The notes: generated from the sequence alone by a model not told the origin. A DNA stretch of 64,000 nt from Narthecium ossifragum (GCA_963920575.1 OY986971.1:21318492-21382491); one strand, 5' to 3'; shown: positions 1-11,410, counted from the stretch's first letter. Made by a program: numbers and translations.

Positions 1-640
1 ACATTTTTGGCGGCATCACTATTTCCGGCGTGGATGCCCCCCAACGATCCGACATCGAGCTCCATCATCCACCACCATTGCCGACCTTCACTCAACGGTG
101 ATGTCCTGGGCTCGGATCTTCACCGGATCTAGGCAAACGGCGAGGCGACCAAGGCCGGATCTAGACTTCGACGCTTCCTTGGCTTTGAACGGCGTATTCC
201 TTTGTTTCCGGCATCCTTGATGACCTCGACCTCGACACGCGGATGAAGCTTGATGCCCTCGACGTCCTTGGGGTGCTCAGCGACCTCGAAGAGGCTCGAC
301 GTCCTTGGCGTACTCGACGACCCCGGAGAAGCTCGGTGACCTCGGCCTCGACGAAGCCCCACTCCGGAGAAGACCGGCGGCCGCGGGGGAGCTTGACGTT
401 TGGACGAAGCTCGGTCTCGACACCCAAGCGAGCTTGAAGCGTTCGACGCCCTCCAGACACTTGGCGATCTCGACGAAGCCCCACCTCGGAGAAGAACGAC
501 GTCCTTGGCGTGGCAACCTCGACAGCGAGGCAACCAACGCCGGATCTAGACTTCGGTGCGGCTTGGCAGCGACAGCGAAGGCGAGGATCGACGGTGTTTG
601 GGCGACGACGAAAGCGAGGCGCGGCGCAGGTGAGTACCGG
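1..640 (+). other. GC-rich, internally repetitive Helitron cargo, copy A
   Basis: GC-rich block in the Helitron 5' part with many imperfect short direct repeats (variants of GACGTCCTTGGCGT and CTCGACGAAGCCCCAC). Several frames stay open on both strands, a by-product of base composition and repetition, and none resembles a known protein. It ends at a plausible splice donor (GCAG followed by GTGAGTA near 629). It could be captured genic DNA, source unknown. Confidence 0.5.
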
Positions 641-1186
641 CGGCCTCTACTTCTCCTGTGTCTTCTTCTTCTCTTTTTTCTTTCTTTCTCCTTGGCGTCT
701 TCTCCGTGGGGTTTCTGGTGGAGAGGGGAGAGTGGCATCGCCAGCGTGAAGATGGAGAGATCCGGCGGGAGAAGCCCGGCGCAAAGGCCCAGCTCCCTTC
801 TTCTTTTTTTCCTTCTTCCTTCCCTCTTCTTTTTTTTTCCTTCGTTTTCATCTTTTTTTTCTTTCTTTGCTCTGTTTTCTGCGTTCATGCCTCTTTGTTT
901 CTTCTTCATCCTGTCGTAGATCGGGAGCTTCTCCAGCGCGGGCCAGTTGAGCGCCTCCTCCCCTTCCGAAGTTGGCCCTAGCGCCGAGCGGAGATAGGTG
1001 AAGCTCGACGGGCGTCCACCGTCTTTCTTCTCCGGCAGCATCCCCATGAATAAGGTATGAAGTGAAGTGACACTAATAGCAGACCAACGAAAGGGAAAAT
1101 TGCACAGTGCTGAATTCTTGCTATTGCACTTATGATTTACCTCTTCACTTATGATTTATCTCTTCCACATCCTTTCATTCACACAC

Positions 1187-1466
1187 GAGCACCTCTACGT
1201 TTGACATGAGATTGGCCAAGCATCAAAAGTTTATGCTCTTGAATATGTTTTTTAGTCCATTTTAAATTAGATGATTGGTTCAGTCATGAGCAGAAATTCT
1301 GATTCCTAACATGTTTAGCCATAAATGAGCACCTCCACGTTTGACATGAGATTGGCCAAGCATCAAAAGTTTATGCTCTTGAATATGTTTTTTAGTCTGT
1401 CTTAAATTAGATGATTGGTTCAATCATGAGCAGAAATTCTGATTCCTAACATGTTTAGCGATAAAG
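1187..1466 (+). repeat. Two tandem 140-bp units inside the Helitron, copy A
   Basis: Units start at 1187 and 1327, each beginning GAGCACCTC and continuing through TTGACATGAGATTGGCC and ACATGTTTAGC. They differ at a few bases. No coding potential. Copy B lies at 45845-46124. Confidence 0.85.
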
Positions 1467-2221
1467 GGCTAATGGCATCTTCTATGTGATTTATATTGTT
1501 GCCATAAATGTGTTATCCTGCCAATATGTCTAATCCATTCTAAACATGTATTGAGAGCTTGAAGTTCAATAATGATCCCTCTCATAAGTCTAGCATATGA
1601 ATGGCATATGCTTAAAGATGACTCTCAGCAAGGTACCCTTGCAAGAGTTGAAGATGGCATCAATGTTGCTTATGTCATGTGTTTGTTACTGCTAATTCGA
1701 TTTTATGGAGTACTGTTGCTAGAGTTGAAGAAAGAGAAGAGTAAAGACATTAATTTTATGTCATCTGTTTGTTACAGCACCCAGTAATTTCTTTCACTAA
1801 GATCCTGTGTTGTTGCCTTCTTGATGGTGTACTTTGCGTTCTTGACACTCATGACATCGTGATTTTATTGCTCAAGATTCTTTGGCATGTAAAGGATCGA
1901 TATTTTTCTTACGTTGGAAATTCTTTGGTATGCTCTGTTCAAGATTTTATTGTTCAAGATTCTTTGACACTCATGACGTCGCATTTATTATGAGTTTCAA
2001 ACCTTGATCTTAGGAACTAGCTTTCATTATGCTCTGTTTCAAGGTTTTCATAATGAATCTCTCTTTTTGCAATAGTTTAGAGTGATCGCATTGATCAAAG
2101 GATACAGATTAAGGAAGTGTGCTGCAGTTGTTCCTCAGAGAGTTTCTTTTGATTCCTGTTTAAATAGATATTTCTTTTCAACCCTATGTTTGCATTGTAC
2201 ATATACGCTTATTCATTTATC

Positions 2222-2430
2222 AGCATGGCATTGTTGCCTGGCTTTGAGTACAAATTTTTGTGAGATATTTACCTCAATTAGATTAGTGCAAATTTGTGCA
2301 AATTTTGCCTGGCTTTGAGTACAAATTTCAGCATGGCATAAAAATTTTAGTGAGATATTTACCTCAATTAGCTTAGTGCAAATTTGTGCAAATTTTGCAT
2401 GGCTTTGAGTACAAATTTCAGCATGGCATT
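2222..2430 (+). repeat. Interleaved short tandem repeats inside the Helitron, copy A
   Basis: GGCTTTGAGTACAAATTT occurs three times and GAGATATTTACCTCAATTA twice, with spacings of about 70-90 bp. Open frames on the minus strand here are repeat artefacts. Copy B lies at 46880-47088. Confidence 0.8.
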
Positions 2431-2994
2431 GTTGCATTGCACATACATGGGGGAGGTGTAAGAGAGAGATCCTTGCCCAACCGTGTCAAGGGCACGGGTT
2501 TCGAATATGCTAACTTCAAATATGCTAACGTCAAATAATATAGCAATTCTTTGTGATGTGGCAGACTCTTATTCCATAGGATAGCAATTCTTTTCTTGCA
2601 GTTTCTAACACTCCATTGTTGTAGGGGCCAATGGGTTCGCTGGTGGATCATGCTGCTATCAATTATTGATTTTGTTGATTCACTTTCTAACACTTAGTAG
2701 TAGCCTTTCTTGCTGCCCTCAAGCAAGTAACTGATTTTTCAACATGCATCAACCACTCTTAAGTAACTGATTTCTTTTTCTTTTGTTTTCTCTCTCTCAG
2801 GTTTTGAGTCGAAATCTGTATGTTTTAGCAGAGTTGTCACCTTAATGTTGGTAATATCTCTTATGAGGGTGTGTAAATGTAGGTAACCTATATTTTCTCA
2901 ATTGGTTTCAATGTGTAAATTTTCTTTCCTTAAGATGGTGTATGGTAGGTGTGTTATTAGAAAGTGCAGTATCATTTAGTTGTATGTCTTTATG

Positions 2995-3117
2995 TTTGTG
3001 TGGTTTGTGGGGACAATGTTTGCCCCGGGACAATGTTCGCCCCTTTTAATTGTGAATTAATTTTTGTATTTGATTTTTGTTGTAGAATTGTCTCATTTAA
3101 ATCTTGGTAGCGGGGAG
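2995..3117 (+). repeat. Internal duplicate of the Helitron 3' subterminal region, copy A
   Basis: Resembles 5076-5190: both contain GTGTGGTTTGTGGGGACAA, a CCCCGGGAC core, GCCCCTTTT, then TTTTTGTATTTGA and TGTTGTAGAATTGT. The internal version stops before the hairpin and CTAG end. It looks like a remnant of a second, older Helitron 3' region or an internal duplication. Copy B lies at 47653-47775. Confidence 0.7.
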
Positions 3118-4396
3118 GTGCTGTAGATTTTTTTTGAAAAACAAAGGAATTAATGAATACAATATTACTATCTTTGTTCTCAACTAACTACTATCGGAAG
3201 TTTATTTTGTTCATTTTGAATTCACCAATTCTTTTATTAGTTGGTATGTTAAAGTTTGCTCCTTTTCTTATGTTTGCGTGGTTTAATTGAAAAAACATTT
3301 AAGACCCATCTTCAGCCATTTAAGGGGTAAGAACCTTTAGTTATCCTACAATTTCAACTTGGCAAGGGGAGATGTATAAGATTTTTCGTTCAAGGTGTTA
3401 CAAATTTCCAACACACCAACAAAGAGTCTTAAAAAATTGATTTATAGCAACAAAGTTGATTAAACTGTATAGTCTATAGCCAGTTATGCCCAAGCCATAC
3501 CAATTCCATCAAAGAAAGCTCAGGATTAAGGTTAATCCAAATGGCAGTAAAATGCAAAGAGATTTCATCAGACTAAAACTAATTGCTACATCCGCACAAA
3601 AACTAAAATTTGAGCTTTAACTTTGTTCGAGGCCCGGTGCCAATGGCTATGAATGGAAGTTGCAAAACTACACCAATGAAGGGAAAGTGCTGTCAGTCTG
3701 CATCAATACTGAACCACTTACACAACAATGCATAGATGAAATAAATTTAAGATGATTATTACACTTGGCATTTGAAGCAAGTTATGTACATTTGTTGTAT
3801 CATTGAAATAGGAGCTAAAATAGTAAAAACTGCAAAGTGCTATAAAAATATAGATATTAGAAACAGATTCAAAGATGAATACCCGGCGAAAGGAAAAGTT
3901 CTAAAATCCCCGGTCTTGCCTCTTTAAATCCACAACTTAAGAAAATATAAACAATCAACTTAAAAAGAATAGAGATAAAATTGACGATTTCGTGAAAAAC
4001 CATGGGTCCATCGATGATTTCGTGAAACATTCTCATGGAAATGATGGATCGACGAATCATCAATCTTGCTCGCTGCTGAACAACGGACTATCAGAAGGAT
4101 TAACTGACCAGGCTAAAGGCTTACATGGTGTAGAACTTGCTTTCTGGTGTACCAATGGACATGAATGGTATTCCCTCCTATATCTGAACTGAAACCTACA
4201 TGAAGTGGTTGTAATATGGTGTTTGTATTAGACTATTAGTTACTATGAATTAGAAGGGAGTGAAAAAACCTGAACACGAACTATGAAAAGTTGCTAAAAG
4301 TTTACACTACTAAGAAAACAATTGAATAAGAGCTTCAAATTCATGCCTAATGGATGTCTCCTATGAAGTGAGAAAGGAACAAGAGCCCTAATTCTA

Positions 4397-4503
4397 TATT
4401 TTGCTAGCCCTAATTCTGGCGAGAGATTTTATCTTTTCTGGCGAGAGTATATAACCCTTCGAATGTATTTTGCTAGCCCTAATTCTGGCGAGAGATTTTA
4501 TCT
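4397..4503 (+). repeat. 69-bp direct repeat before the helicase relic
   Basis: TATTTTGCTAGCCCTAATTC begins at 4397 and again at 4466, and each continues into CTGGCGAGAGATTTTATCT. The second unit abuts the helicase fragment. Copy B lies at 49055-49161. Confidence 0.8.
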
Positions 4504-4923
4504 GCGGTTGCTCCTAACTGTTGTCAAAGGTCCACGGTCATTTGAATGCTTGCGTACAGTTAACAATGTTATGTGTAATACATATAAAGCTGCATGTGTT
4601 GCGAGGGGGCTTTTGGAAGATGATGGTGAATGATATAGTGTCTTGAAGTGGCTTCAATTATGAACACTAGACATCAGTTGCGAAGATTATTTAGTATTAT
4701 TTTGATTCAGTGCTCTCCAGTTGAACCATATGCGTTATGGAATCAATTCTCAGAACACATATGTGATGATCTTGCACACAAGATTCGTATATTGTTTGTC
4801 ATTTTCAATCCAACTGAGTTTCAGATAAAAGATTATGGATTGCATTTGTTGAATCAGCTGCTTCAGGAATCGGGCAAGAGTTTGACGGATTTCCCGCCCA
4901 TGCCAATACCCATTGGGAATTAG
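4499..4923 (+). pseudogene. Helitron Rep/helicase fragment (PIF1-like), copy A
   Basis: A segment of the helicase part of the Helitron transposition protein. The frame starting at 4499 reads YLRLLLTVVKGPRSFECLRT and continues to a GLLEDDGE block. A TGA at 4631-4633 replaces the Trp usual after N/G-E, and a one-base frameshift follows. The next frame (from 4648) holds HQLRRLFSIILIQCSP, ALWNQF-x4-CDDL and the GKSLTDFPPMP block, all landmarks of Helitron helicases, then a stop at 4921-4923. Only about 140 residues of a roughly 1,400-residue protein remain. The Rep (HUH) domain and the Walker motifs are absent, so this is non-functional. Confidence 0.85.
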
Positions 4924-5226
4924 AGTGTAGTAGTTGATGCTTTTCTGTTTAAGCTTCTCATATCCACATCTTTTTAATTGTCTTTCTCAAGACGATAATT
5001 CTATCCATATATTTCAAGTGGTTACCAGGTTTGCCCCGGGGGCTTTTATTGCTAGCTATGCTATAACTTAGTTAGTGTGGTTTGTGGGGACAAGGTTTAC
5101 CCCGGGACCAATGTTTGCCCCTTTTATAATGAATTTTTGTATTTGAAGAATGTTGTAGAATTGTTTCATTTAACTCTCGGTACAGGGTAGATTTCGCCGA
5201 AATTTTCTGAAAGAAACCTTAAATAT

Positions 5227-5254
5227 CCGTGTCGTAGGCACGGGCAATCACTAG
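5227..5254 (+). other. Helitron 3' terminus, copy A
   Basis: CCGTG-(7 nt)-CACGG hairpin, spacer, then CTAG, with T as the next host base. This is the recognition and termination signal for rolling-circle transposition. Copy B lies at 49885-49912. Confidence 0.9.
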
Positions 5255-6362
5255 TTTATATACAATTCTCAAATAGGGAAATTATATATTTATCACTCCC
5301 GTAGGAGACTATCTATAACAAAAAGGTAAAGACTGGAAGATCGCCACCTCTCAAGTACCGCCAGACGCCACCACGTCACCAAACATCGGCCCGGTAGGGG
5401 TGACCGAAGAAGAGCTAGCGCCAGCACCTATAAAACGCAGGCCGGGTAGGAGTGAACACTAAGCTCTGTAGGGACACTATACTATGACACTCACAAGGGA
5501 GGGGAAACACAACAGTGTCGCCTCCAAGTTTACCCTAGGTGTATACAAGGGTCCCATAACCCTACCGGAAGTTCGCGAACGCAGGCCCAAAACACTGCAT
5601 ACTCTCAACAGGACACAGAACACTACTTGGCGGGCCAGGACACCGCTGGGCAGGCACTCCTCCTCCCAAGAGTTTAGGAACACTGAACTCCGGCTACACT
5701 TCGGCTACAACTTGAAGTCAACACGACCTCTAAACATCAAACAACATGTATTCAGGTCAAACTAACCCTATCATCGAAAACGACTGAATACTACAAATCG
5801 AGTCCTGAACCAAGCTACCCGCAACGGTCCTAGAGCTAGATCCGGGTTACCCAAAAACCCCGGATCGGCAATGCCCAACACAGATGTAACTAGTGCACAA
5901 CACAATGCATGTATGAACATGCGCAGGATAAGTACAAGATAGACATGCAACAGTATGTGATGATATATCAAACATGTTCTGGCACGGCACCATGCCCGCC
6001 CGGGGTGGTGAGCAGGTAAATAAGGTCTAAGGAGCTGCTGCAGTGGTACCACCACCAACTGCCAGCAGTCCACCACAACACCTGCACCGGGAAGCAGCCC
6101 CGCAAACAACAGCTTACAGATATAACAGATAAAGCCCTCGGCACACGCCAGCATGCAAGGCTAAGGAAAACAGTAGAGCTACCCGCCCGCTTATTCTAAA
6201 CATCCTGGGAGTCATCACTCCCCCGGTTCACCACTGCCCTATTATAGGGCTAACATGCTTAAACCTATGTACCAGGTATTAAGACAGTAGAGAAAACGAT
6301 ACATGCAAAGCTCCGCGAGCGAAACAAGACAAATCCCTCTCTCTGCCATAGTCGGATCTATC

Positions 6363-6620
6363 CCTCCCTCAAGGGAGGATCGATCCCGCTATTAACAGAG
6401 AGCAAAAGCTCCACATCGCGCCGAGTCCGATCGATCCGTCCTCCCAGGACGATCGATCCGACTCGGGACGGATCGATCCAACTCGCGACGAGAGGGATCC
6501 ATGCTACCCAAGGCACCAGGATCGATCGCCCTCACCAGGGGCCGATCGATCCTGCTCGGATCAGCATAACTAACAAAGAGGGATCGATCCATCTCACAGA
6601 CGGATCGATCGGTTGGGTTC
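6363..6620. repeat. GATCGATC palindrome cluster 1 in the Ty3-type LTR, copy A
   Basis: Eight ATCGAT cores in about 260 bp, usually as CCGATCGATCC or GGATCGATCC, with irregular 20-50 bp spacing. On the minus strand it lies downstream of the TATA-like box. Open frames here consist of I-D-R-S repeats and are not genes. Copy B lies at 51021-51278. Confidence 0.9.
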
Positions 6621-6950
6621 TCCGATAAGCCGACGACGAGAAATACCACCGGAAAACTCCACCAAATCTCACCAAAACCTGTGATCTAGTAGTACGAAGC
6701 ATCACGAATCCAAAACCGGCAAAAATACTACAATCTAACATGTATACAATGAGTTCTAAGCATAAGAACATCGACAGCCGGAAAAAGCTCCAAAAACCCG
6801 AAGAACGTAGGTAGGAATCTCTCCCGGAGCAAGAGCAGCTTCAATCCCAGCTGCTGAGCCTTGGATCTTCCACGAACTCTTCGAAATCCAGGAATTCTCA
6901 GCCCAAGAATCCGGTTTTCCAAAAAGATCTGAGGAAGAATGTTCTGTTTG

Positions 6951-6957
6951 TTTTATA
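6951..6957 (-). promoter_or_regulatory. Putative LTR TATA box, Ty3-type LTR, copy A
   Basis: The minus strand reads GCCTATAAAACAAACAGAAC, with the palindrome array immediately upstream. Copy B lies at 51609-51615. Confidence 0.5.
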
Positions 6958-6977
6958 GGCAAACGAACCGACTTAGC

Positions 6978-7203
6978 AGGATCGATCTGTCCAAGGAGAC
7001 CGATCGATCCAGCCAAGAGAGCGATCGATCCAGCCATGGAGACCGATCGATCCAGCCAAGGGAACGATCGATCCAACCAAGAAACCGATCGATCCCTCTT
7101 CGAGTCCGATCGATCCGTCCCAAGAGACCGAGCGATCCGACTCAACGATCCACGTTCCTATCAAAGACCGATCGATCCCTCTAGCAAGGAAGTATCGATC
7201 CGT
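6978..7203. repeat. GATCGATC palindrome array 2, upstream of the LTR TATA box, copy A
   Basis: Nine ATCGAT cores in 226 bp, the first six at a regular spacing of about 22 bp with spacers such as AGCCAAGAGAG. On the minus strand the array starts about 20 bp upstream of TATAAAA at 6951-6957, the position of U3 enhancer repeats. Copy B lies at 51636-51861. Confidence 0.9.
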
Positions 7204-7413
7204 CTCTCGCAGGAAGCTGGACTTGGGTTAAAACTTAAACCCAAGCCCGGATCTTTCGATCACGGGTCCCACTAACCGTTCTAACCAAACATTACCACAA
7301 ACACGGTCAGTGTGTGCACACGCGGGTGTGAAACAAGCCGACAAGGCGCAATTTTACCAAATTGCCCTTGCGGTCCACGACGAGCCACAGGAATAGAGGG
7401 ACGGGTCCTCAGA

Positions 7414-9262
7414 GGATGCAAGGCTAAGTTTGTCGTTCAACTAGAGTCAGCAACAGTGGCATCCGAAGGAGGATAAGCGAGTAAAGATGAAGCATGAGGA
7501 GCTGCTGATGCTGACGCTAATGGAAGCGGTACAACTGGCGCAGACATGGCTGGAACAGGGGCTACAACAGAAGCTGGAGGAGTGGGCTCCTCTAGTGCAA
7601 ATGGAAGAGGCATGTTGAAGGTTGAGTAGTAGTAGCCAACGGAGCAGGAGATATACCTGAAGATGAAGAAGTGCTAGAACTGGACATGTTCATGTTAGAC
7701 ATAGGCTCAACAAAAGAAATATAGTCCATGGAAGACAAGATGGTGGAGTTAGTTTGCCTAGCTAATGGATAGGTGTACTCATCAAATTTAACGTGATGAG
7801 AAATGTAGATCTTGTTGGTGCGATGATCAAGACACCGGAAGCCTTTGTGAGAAGTGCTATAACCAAGAAATATACATGGGAGGCTGCGAGGAGAAAATTT
7901 ATGAGAAGCATAATCTCGCAGAAAAGGAAAGCAAAGGCAGCCAAAAGGTCTGAAATTGCATAGGTGGGAGGCTTACAGTACAAAACCTCATATGGCGAGA
8001 GGCCATTCAGGACAAGTGTGGGCAAACGATTGATCGTGAAAGTTACAGTGCTGAATGCTTCCAACCAAAGGCATAATGGAGCATGAGCATGAAACAACAT
8101 AGAGAGACCGGTCTCGAAAATATAACGGTGCTTTCTTTCAGCACGTCCATTTTGGGAAGGAGTATAGGGGCATGACATTTGATGGTGAATGCCGGATTGA
8201 GCCAAATGAGATGTAAATTTATTATTGGTGAACTCGGCACCACTGTCGCTTTGGAAGATTTTAATCTTAGAGGAAAATTGATTCTAAAAAAATGCTCAAA
8301 ATTGCCAAAATATAGCAAAAAATGTCGGCTTTGGATTTTAAGGGATAAAACCAGGTAAAGCGCGAGTGATCGTCAATAAAAATGGCATAGTAACGAAAAC
8401 CCAATATAGAGGTAATAGGAGCCGGGCCACAAGTAGCAATGTATTAGACCCAAAATAGCAGAGGAGAGTTGTGCATTAAGTAGATAAGGAAGGCGATGGC
8501 TTTTGGCTAGTTGGAAGCTTGAACATATTAAAGGAGTGGGTAAAATAGAGGTAAGAGACAAGCAGCCTTTTATTAATTAAGGCAATGAGATGAGCTACAT
8601 AGCTGAGTTGGGCATGCCAAATATCATAGGAAGCTCGTAAGTTATTGCACTGCAAAATGGAAAGGAAAGCCTCATGTCCTCGCTTCAGCACATACAGACC
8701 ATCAACGCGCCGACCGGTTGCCACCACCTTTCCCACTATGAAGTCCTGAATGGTAAAACCAGAGTCAATAAAGGAAATGGAAAAAGGAAAATCAGATGTT
8801 AACTTGCTGATGGAGATGAGATTTTTTGTGAGTTGAGGAACAACAACAACATCTAATAGACGTGACGAAGTAGGGGAAAGAGCACCAGTATGAGTAATCG
8901 GAAGAGACTCTCCATTGCCGACAACTACTTTATCCTTACCATGATATGGTTCAACCTTGTCCAACTGATCAGCATTAGGGGTCATGTGTGCAGGAGCGCC
9001 GGTATCCGTGTACCAGTCCGAAGCAAAAGGTTCATTAATGGAGTAATTGGCAAAGGTTTCAACAACATTGGCAGAAACATTGAATCGTACATACCGTTCA
9101 CTGCAAGTAGATGCATAATGACCCTCATTGCGGTAGATTTGACAGCAAGGTCGATCGGAGGACTGAGTGTTATGATGCTTGCTACGATTCTGACCTCGAC
9201 CGCCATGGTCATCACATCCATCGCTGATCGTTTGCAAACGCGTCGTTAAATCGGATGCAAAC
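7414..9262 (-). pseudogene. Ty1/copia pol fragment: protease and integrase, copy A
   Basis: Read on the minus strand from 9262 downwards. A CCHC-type knuckle contains IYRNEGHYASTC, in which the second Cys is Tyr. The aspartic protease has DWYTDTGAPAHMT. The GAG-pre-integrase block has IWHAQLS. The integrase core has FIDDHSRFTWFYPL, then SDSGAEF, then CPYTPSQNGRAERKHR; the first and third give the outer D and E, the second the middle D of the D,D-35-E triad. A C-terminal GCLCFPF/CIFLGYS/HKGFRCLD block sits in a shifted frame, then a Pro/Ser-rich linker. At least two frameshifts and several stops make it non-functional. It is split from gag by a solo LTR (9268-10639) and from RT by the LTR ending at 7413. 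Confidence 0.92.
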
Positions 9263-9267
9263 TCAAT

Positions 9268-10639
9268 CAAAAATAGAATTTATAAACCCTTATTAAAACT
9301 ACTAAACTATGAGGTAGAATAGTGGTGAAATACGGGATCGAACCACAGGGAAAACTTTGATTACGAAGGAGATACCAGAATTAAATCTTGAAACTCTAAA
9401 CCTAAAGCGAAAAGGATTGATTTGGGTTTTAGAAACTTATTAATTAAAACTAATTAAGAAAGCGATTAAAGAGATTGAAATATATTAATGAGAGAAAACC
9501 TAGGGATTACTCAATCCACTTTATTTTCACTTCCTGCACTTTCTAGTTATCCTCTTGTTTTCTTATTTAGACATTATAGATTCATAGCTTCTTAAGTTTA
9601 CATGAATCCCTAAAGTAAGGTGAGTGTTTTCCAAAGGCATATTTTATCTTCGATTAGCATATATTGTCTTCCGGGTAACCTTAGCACAACTTATCGACAC
9701 TAAGCATAAAATATCTCATCAGTTATTCACAAATCACATGAAAACTATCATATAGATCTCTACCATCAATCACCGAAATCAGGTAGGCCTTAAAATACGT
9801 CAAGGAACTATGTTCCCCCAACTCTATTATCATTAAAAACATATCTATAAGATATGTCCAAAAAAAGAATACAAGTATCAAACTAGAAAATACAAAGAAG
9901 TTACACTAAAGCTCCATGAGATCCCTAAGTACAGAAATTAGCTACTCATCTTAGAGATGGAAGCCATAGATTCGATGAAGAACGATTGGGACCCACACTG
10001 CAGCTCCATCTTCTCCAGAGAATCTTCCAAACCCTAATTCTCTCTTTTTTGTCTATGGGGGCCTCCAATTTTCGGCCAGCAAACACCTTCTTATAGGTGT
10101 ACTCCCAGAATTAGGGTTATGGCTATGTTGGACTCCTACTACAACTCGGATTCCTTGGATTAATTCTTGGCTGTCTTACTACGGTCGCGAGTGGGTCCAA
10201 CCACGTTGGAATTGAAAAGAAAGTCCAACATGAAAAATGTATATTAGAAAGTCTTCTGTCGGATTCAGAATATTTGATAATATTCTGACTTATATGAACG
10301 TTGACGAACCAGTTTCCCAGCATCTGTTTATCTTCATAGTCTTCAAAACTGGTATTAATATGTCAAGAATTTCGCAAAGTGTCCAACATGAAAGTTATTC
10401 GTCTTTAGGTCTTCTAGATTTCAACCAAATTTCAGAATATTTTCACTTATAAATAATTTCTGGTGAATTCTTTCCAAACTGACAGTGGAGCAGCGTAATT
10501 TCGACATATTAGTTTTTTCTGTATTTTCGAACTTGAATCTTCATTAAACATGAAATCAACTAACAAACTATCAAATACAAACACTCTCGGGCTAACAAAG
10601 GTAAATTAAGGGGTTTAAGTATGAATATTTAGTGACTCA
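9268..10639 (-). mobile_element. Solo LTR (1372 bp) in the copia gag, copy A
   Basis: Ends on the plus strand are CAAAAATAG and GTGACTCA, so the minus strand runs TGAGTCAC to TTTTTG. It is flanked by TCAAT (9263-9267) and TCAAC (10640-10644), a 5-bp target duplication with one mismatch. It shares a diagnostic CGAACCACAGGGA-type block near the low end with the LTRs at 12423 and 36395. A minus-strand TATA-like CCTATAAG lies near 10095. Unlike its relatives it lacks the GATCGATC cluster. No coding sequence; the small open frames are incidental. Confidence 0.82.
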
Positions 10640-10644
10640 TCAAC

Positions 10645-11371
10645 CGCCACGATGAGGTTTACTCCCACGACTGGAAGCAGACTGACTAGAATTGTAGCTA
10701 GCGGTGAAGGCAGAAACATGACCAGCAGGCAGTTCCAGAGATTTGACAAAAATATTATAACTTTCAGCTTTAGGAATAAGATCTTTGAAACTTGGTAGTG
10801 GAGATAAGGAAAGTTGCGTTGTGGAGAACGAAGAGAACTCTGCACGGAGGCCACACAGGTACCAATGAACTTTGTCGGTGTCATCAACAGGAAAGCCCAT
10901 TGCAGCAAGTTGATCACAAAGAGACTTAAAAGCCCATGAATACTCACAAATAATGCGAGAGCCTTTCTTCATAAGCTGAAGATCATCCTTGAGGCAGAGT
11001 TCACAAGTCTTGGACTTGTAGCTGAAGGAGGTCTTAAGAGCAGACCAAACATCACAAGATGAAGTTAAGCCAACAACCTCAGACATCGCTTCCTCGGTTA
11101 AGGAAGAGAGAAATGAACTAAGAACAAGTTGGTCATTCTTCAGCCATTCAAGAAACTTGGGGTTAGGAGCAGAGACACTATTCTTTGTTTGACTAGCACG
11201 AGGCATGGCATAAGAGCCATCCACATAGCCGTAAAGGCCTTGAGATTGCAGTAGCGGAATGACTTGGCTTCCCCAGAGAAGAAAGTTGGTCGAAGCAAGC
11301 TTAATTGAGAGCAGGTGGACCATTGTGTTGAAAGTGAGAGGAGAAGAATAAGAGTTGCTGCTGGAGGCCAT
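10645..11371 (-). pseudogene. Ty1/copia gag, copy A
   Basis: The start Met is at 11371, giving MASSSNSYSSPLTFNTMVHL, 27 bp downstream of the primer site; the longer in-frame extension would run into the primer site and is not used. It contains the copia gag landmarks LLWGSQVIPLLQSQGLYGYV, then WLKNDQLVLSSFLSSLTEEA and VWSALKTSFSYKSK, as in the UBN2/Retrotran_gag_2 domain. About 242 codons stay open to the solo LTR at 10639, which removes the link to the nucleocapsid knuckle at about 9145. Gag would form the virus-like particle. One synonymous change (A10787 here, G in copy B) falls in the Ser-Phe-Lys codons. Confidence 0.9.
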
Positions 11372-11397
11372 GGATTGATGGAGATTAATTTGCAGAA

Positions 11398-11410
11398 GCC
11401 TCTCATACCA
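11398..11410 (-). other. Copia primer binding site (tRNA-iMet type), copy A
   Basis: The minus strand reads TGGTATGAGAGGC directly after the LTR end (CA at 11411-11412). It matches the usual TGGTATCAGAGC site with two changes. Copy B lies at 56056-56068. Confidence 0.8.

Larger units (their letters stand above)
1..5254 (+). mobile_element. Helitron, copy A (5' end outside window)
   Basis: The 3' terminus is diagnostic: a short hairpin (CCGTG and CACGG arms, 5227-5243) followed eight bases later by CTAG at 5251-5254 and a host T at 5255. A relic Rep/helicase segment lies upstream at 4499-4923. The interior from about 640 to 4490 has no recognisable coding sequence. It includes CT-rich intron-like stretches, a donor-like GGTGAGTA near 630, an acceptor-like pyrimidine tract ending in CAG near 2800, and several local repeats. 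The 5' end is seen only in copy B. Confidence 0.9.
5255..7413 (-). mobile_element. Ty3-type solo LTR, portion downstream of the Helitron, copy A
   Basis: Homologous along its length to the intact solo LTR at 14824-17246: shared CACTCCCGTAGGAGACTATC, the TATACAAGGGT block, and the terminal block CAGTGTGTGCACACGCGGGT to GGGTCCTCAGA. Read on the minus strand it would start TCTGAGGACC (TG to TC change). The 5-bp target site right of it (GGATG, 7414-7418) nearly matches GGATA seen left of the LTR in copy B (43909-43913). The LTR interrupts a copia pol gene between integrase and reverse transcriptase. Orientation is inferred from a TATA-like box on the minus strand. The lineage is probably a Tekay/Del-type chromovirus, judged only from LTR end sequence. 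Confidence 0.85.

Noticed and set aside
129..1047. Long overlapping open frames on both strands (up to 256 codons) as a host gene
   Set aside because: GC-rich repeats keep many frames open, the translations are low-complexity with no domain, and the region is Helitron cargo.
6978..7203. Regular 22-bp palindromic array resembling a CRISPR repeat or bacterial operator array
   Set aside because: Units are only 10-11 bp, spacers are similar to each other, and it sits inside a plant LTR with target duplications around it.
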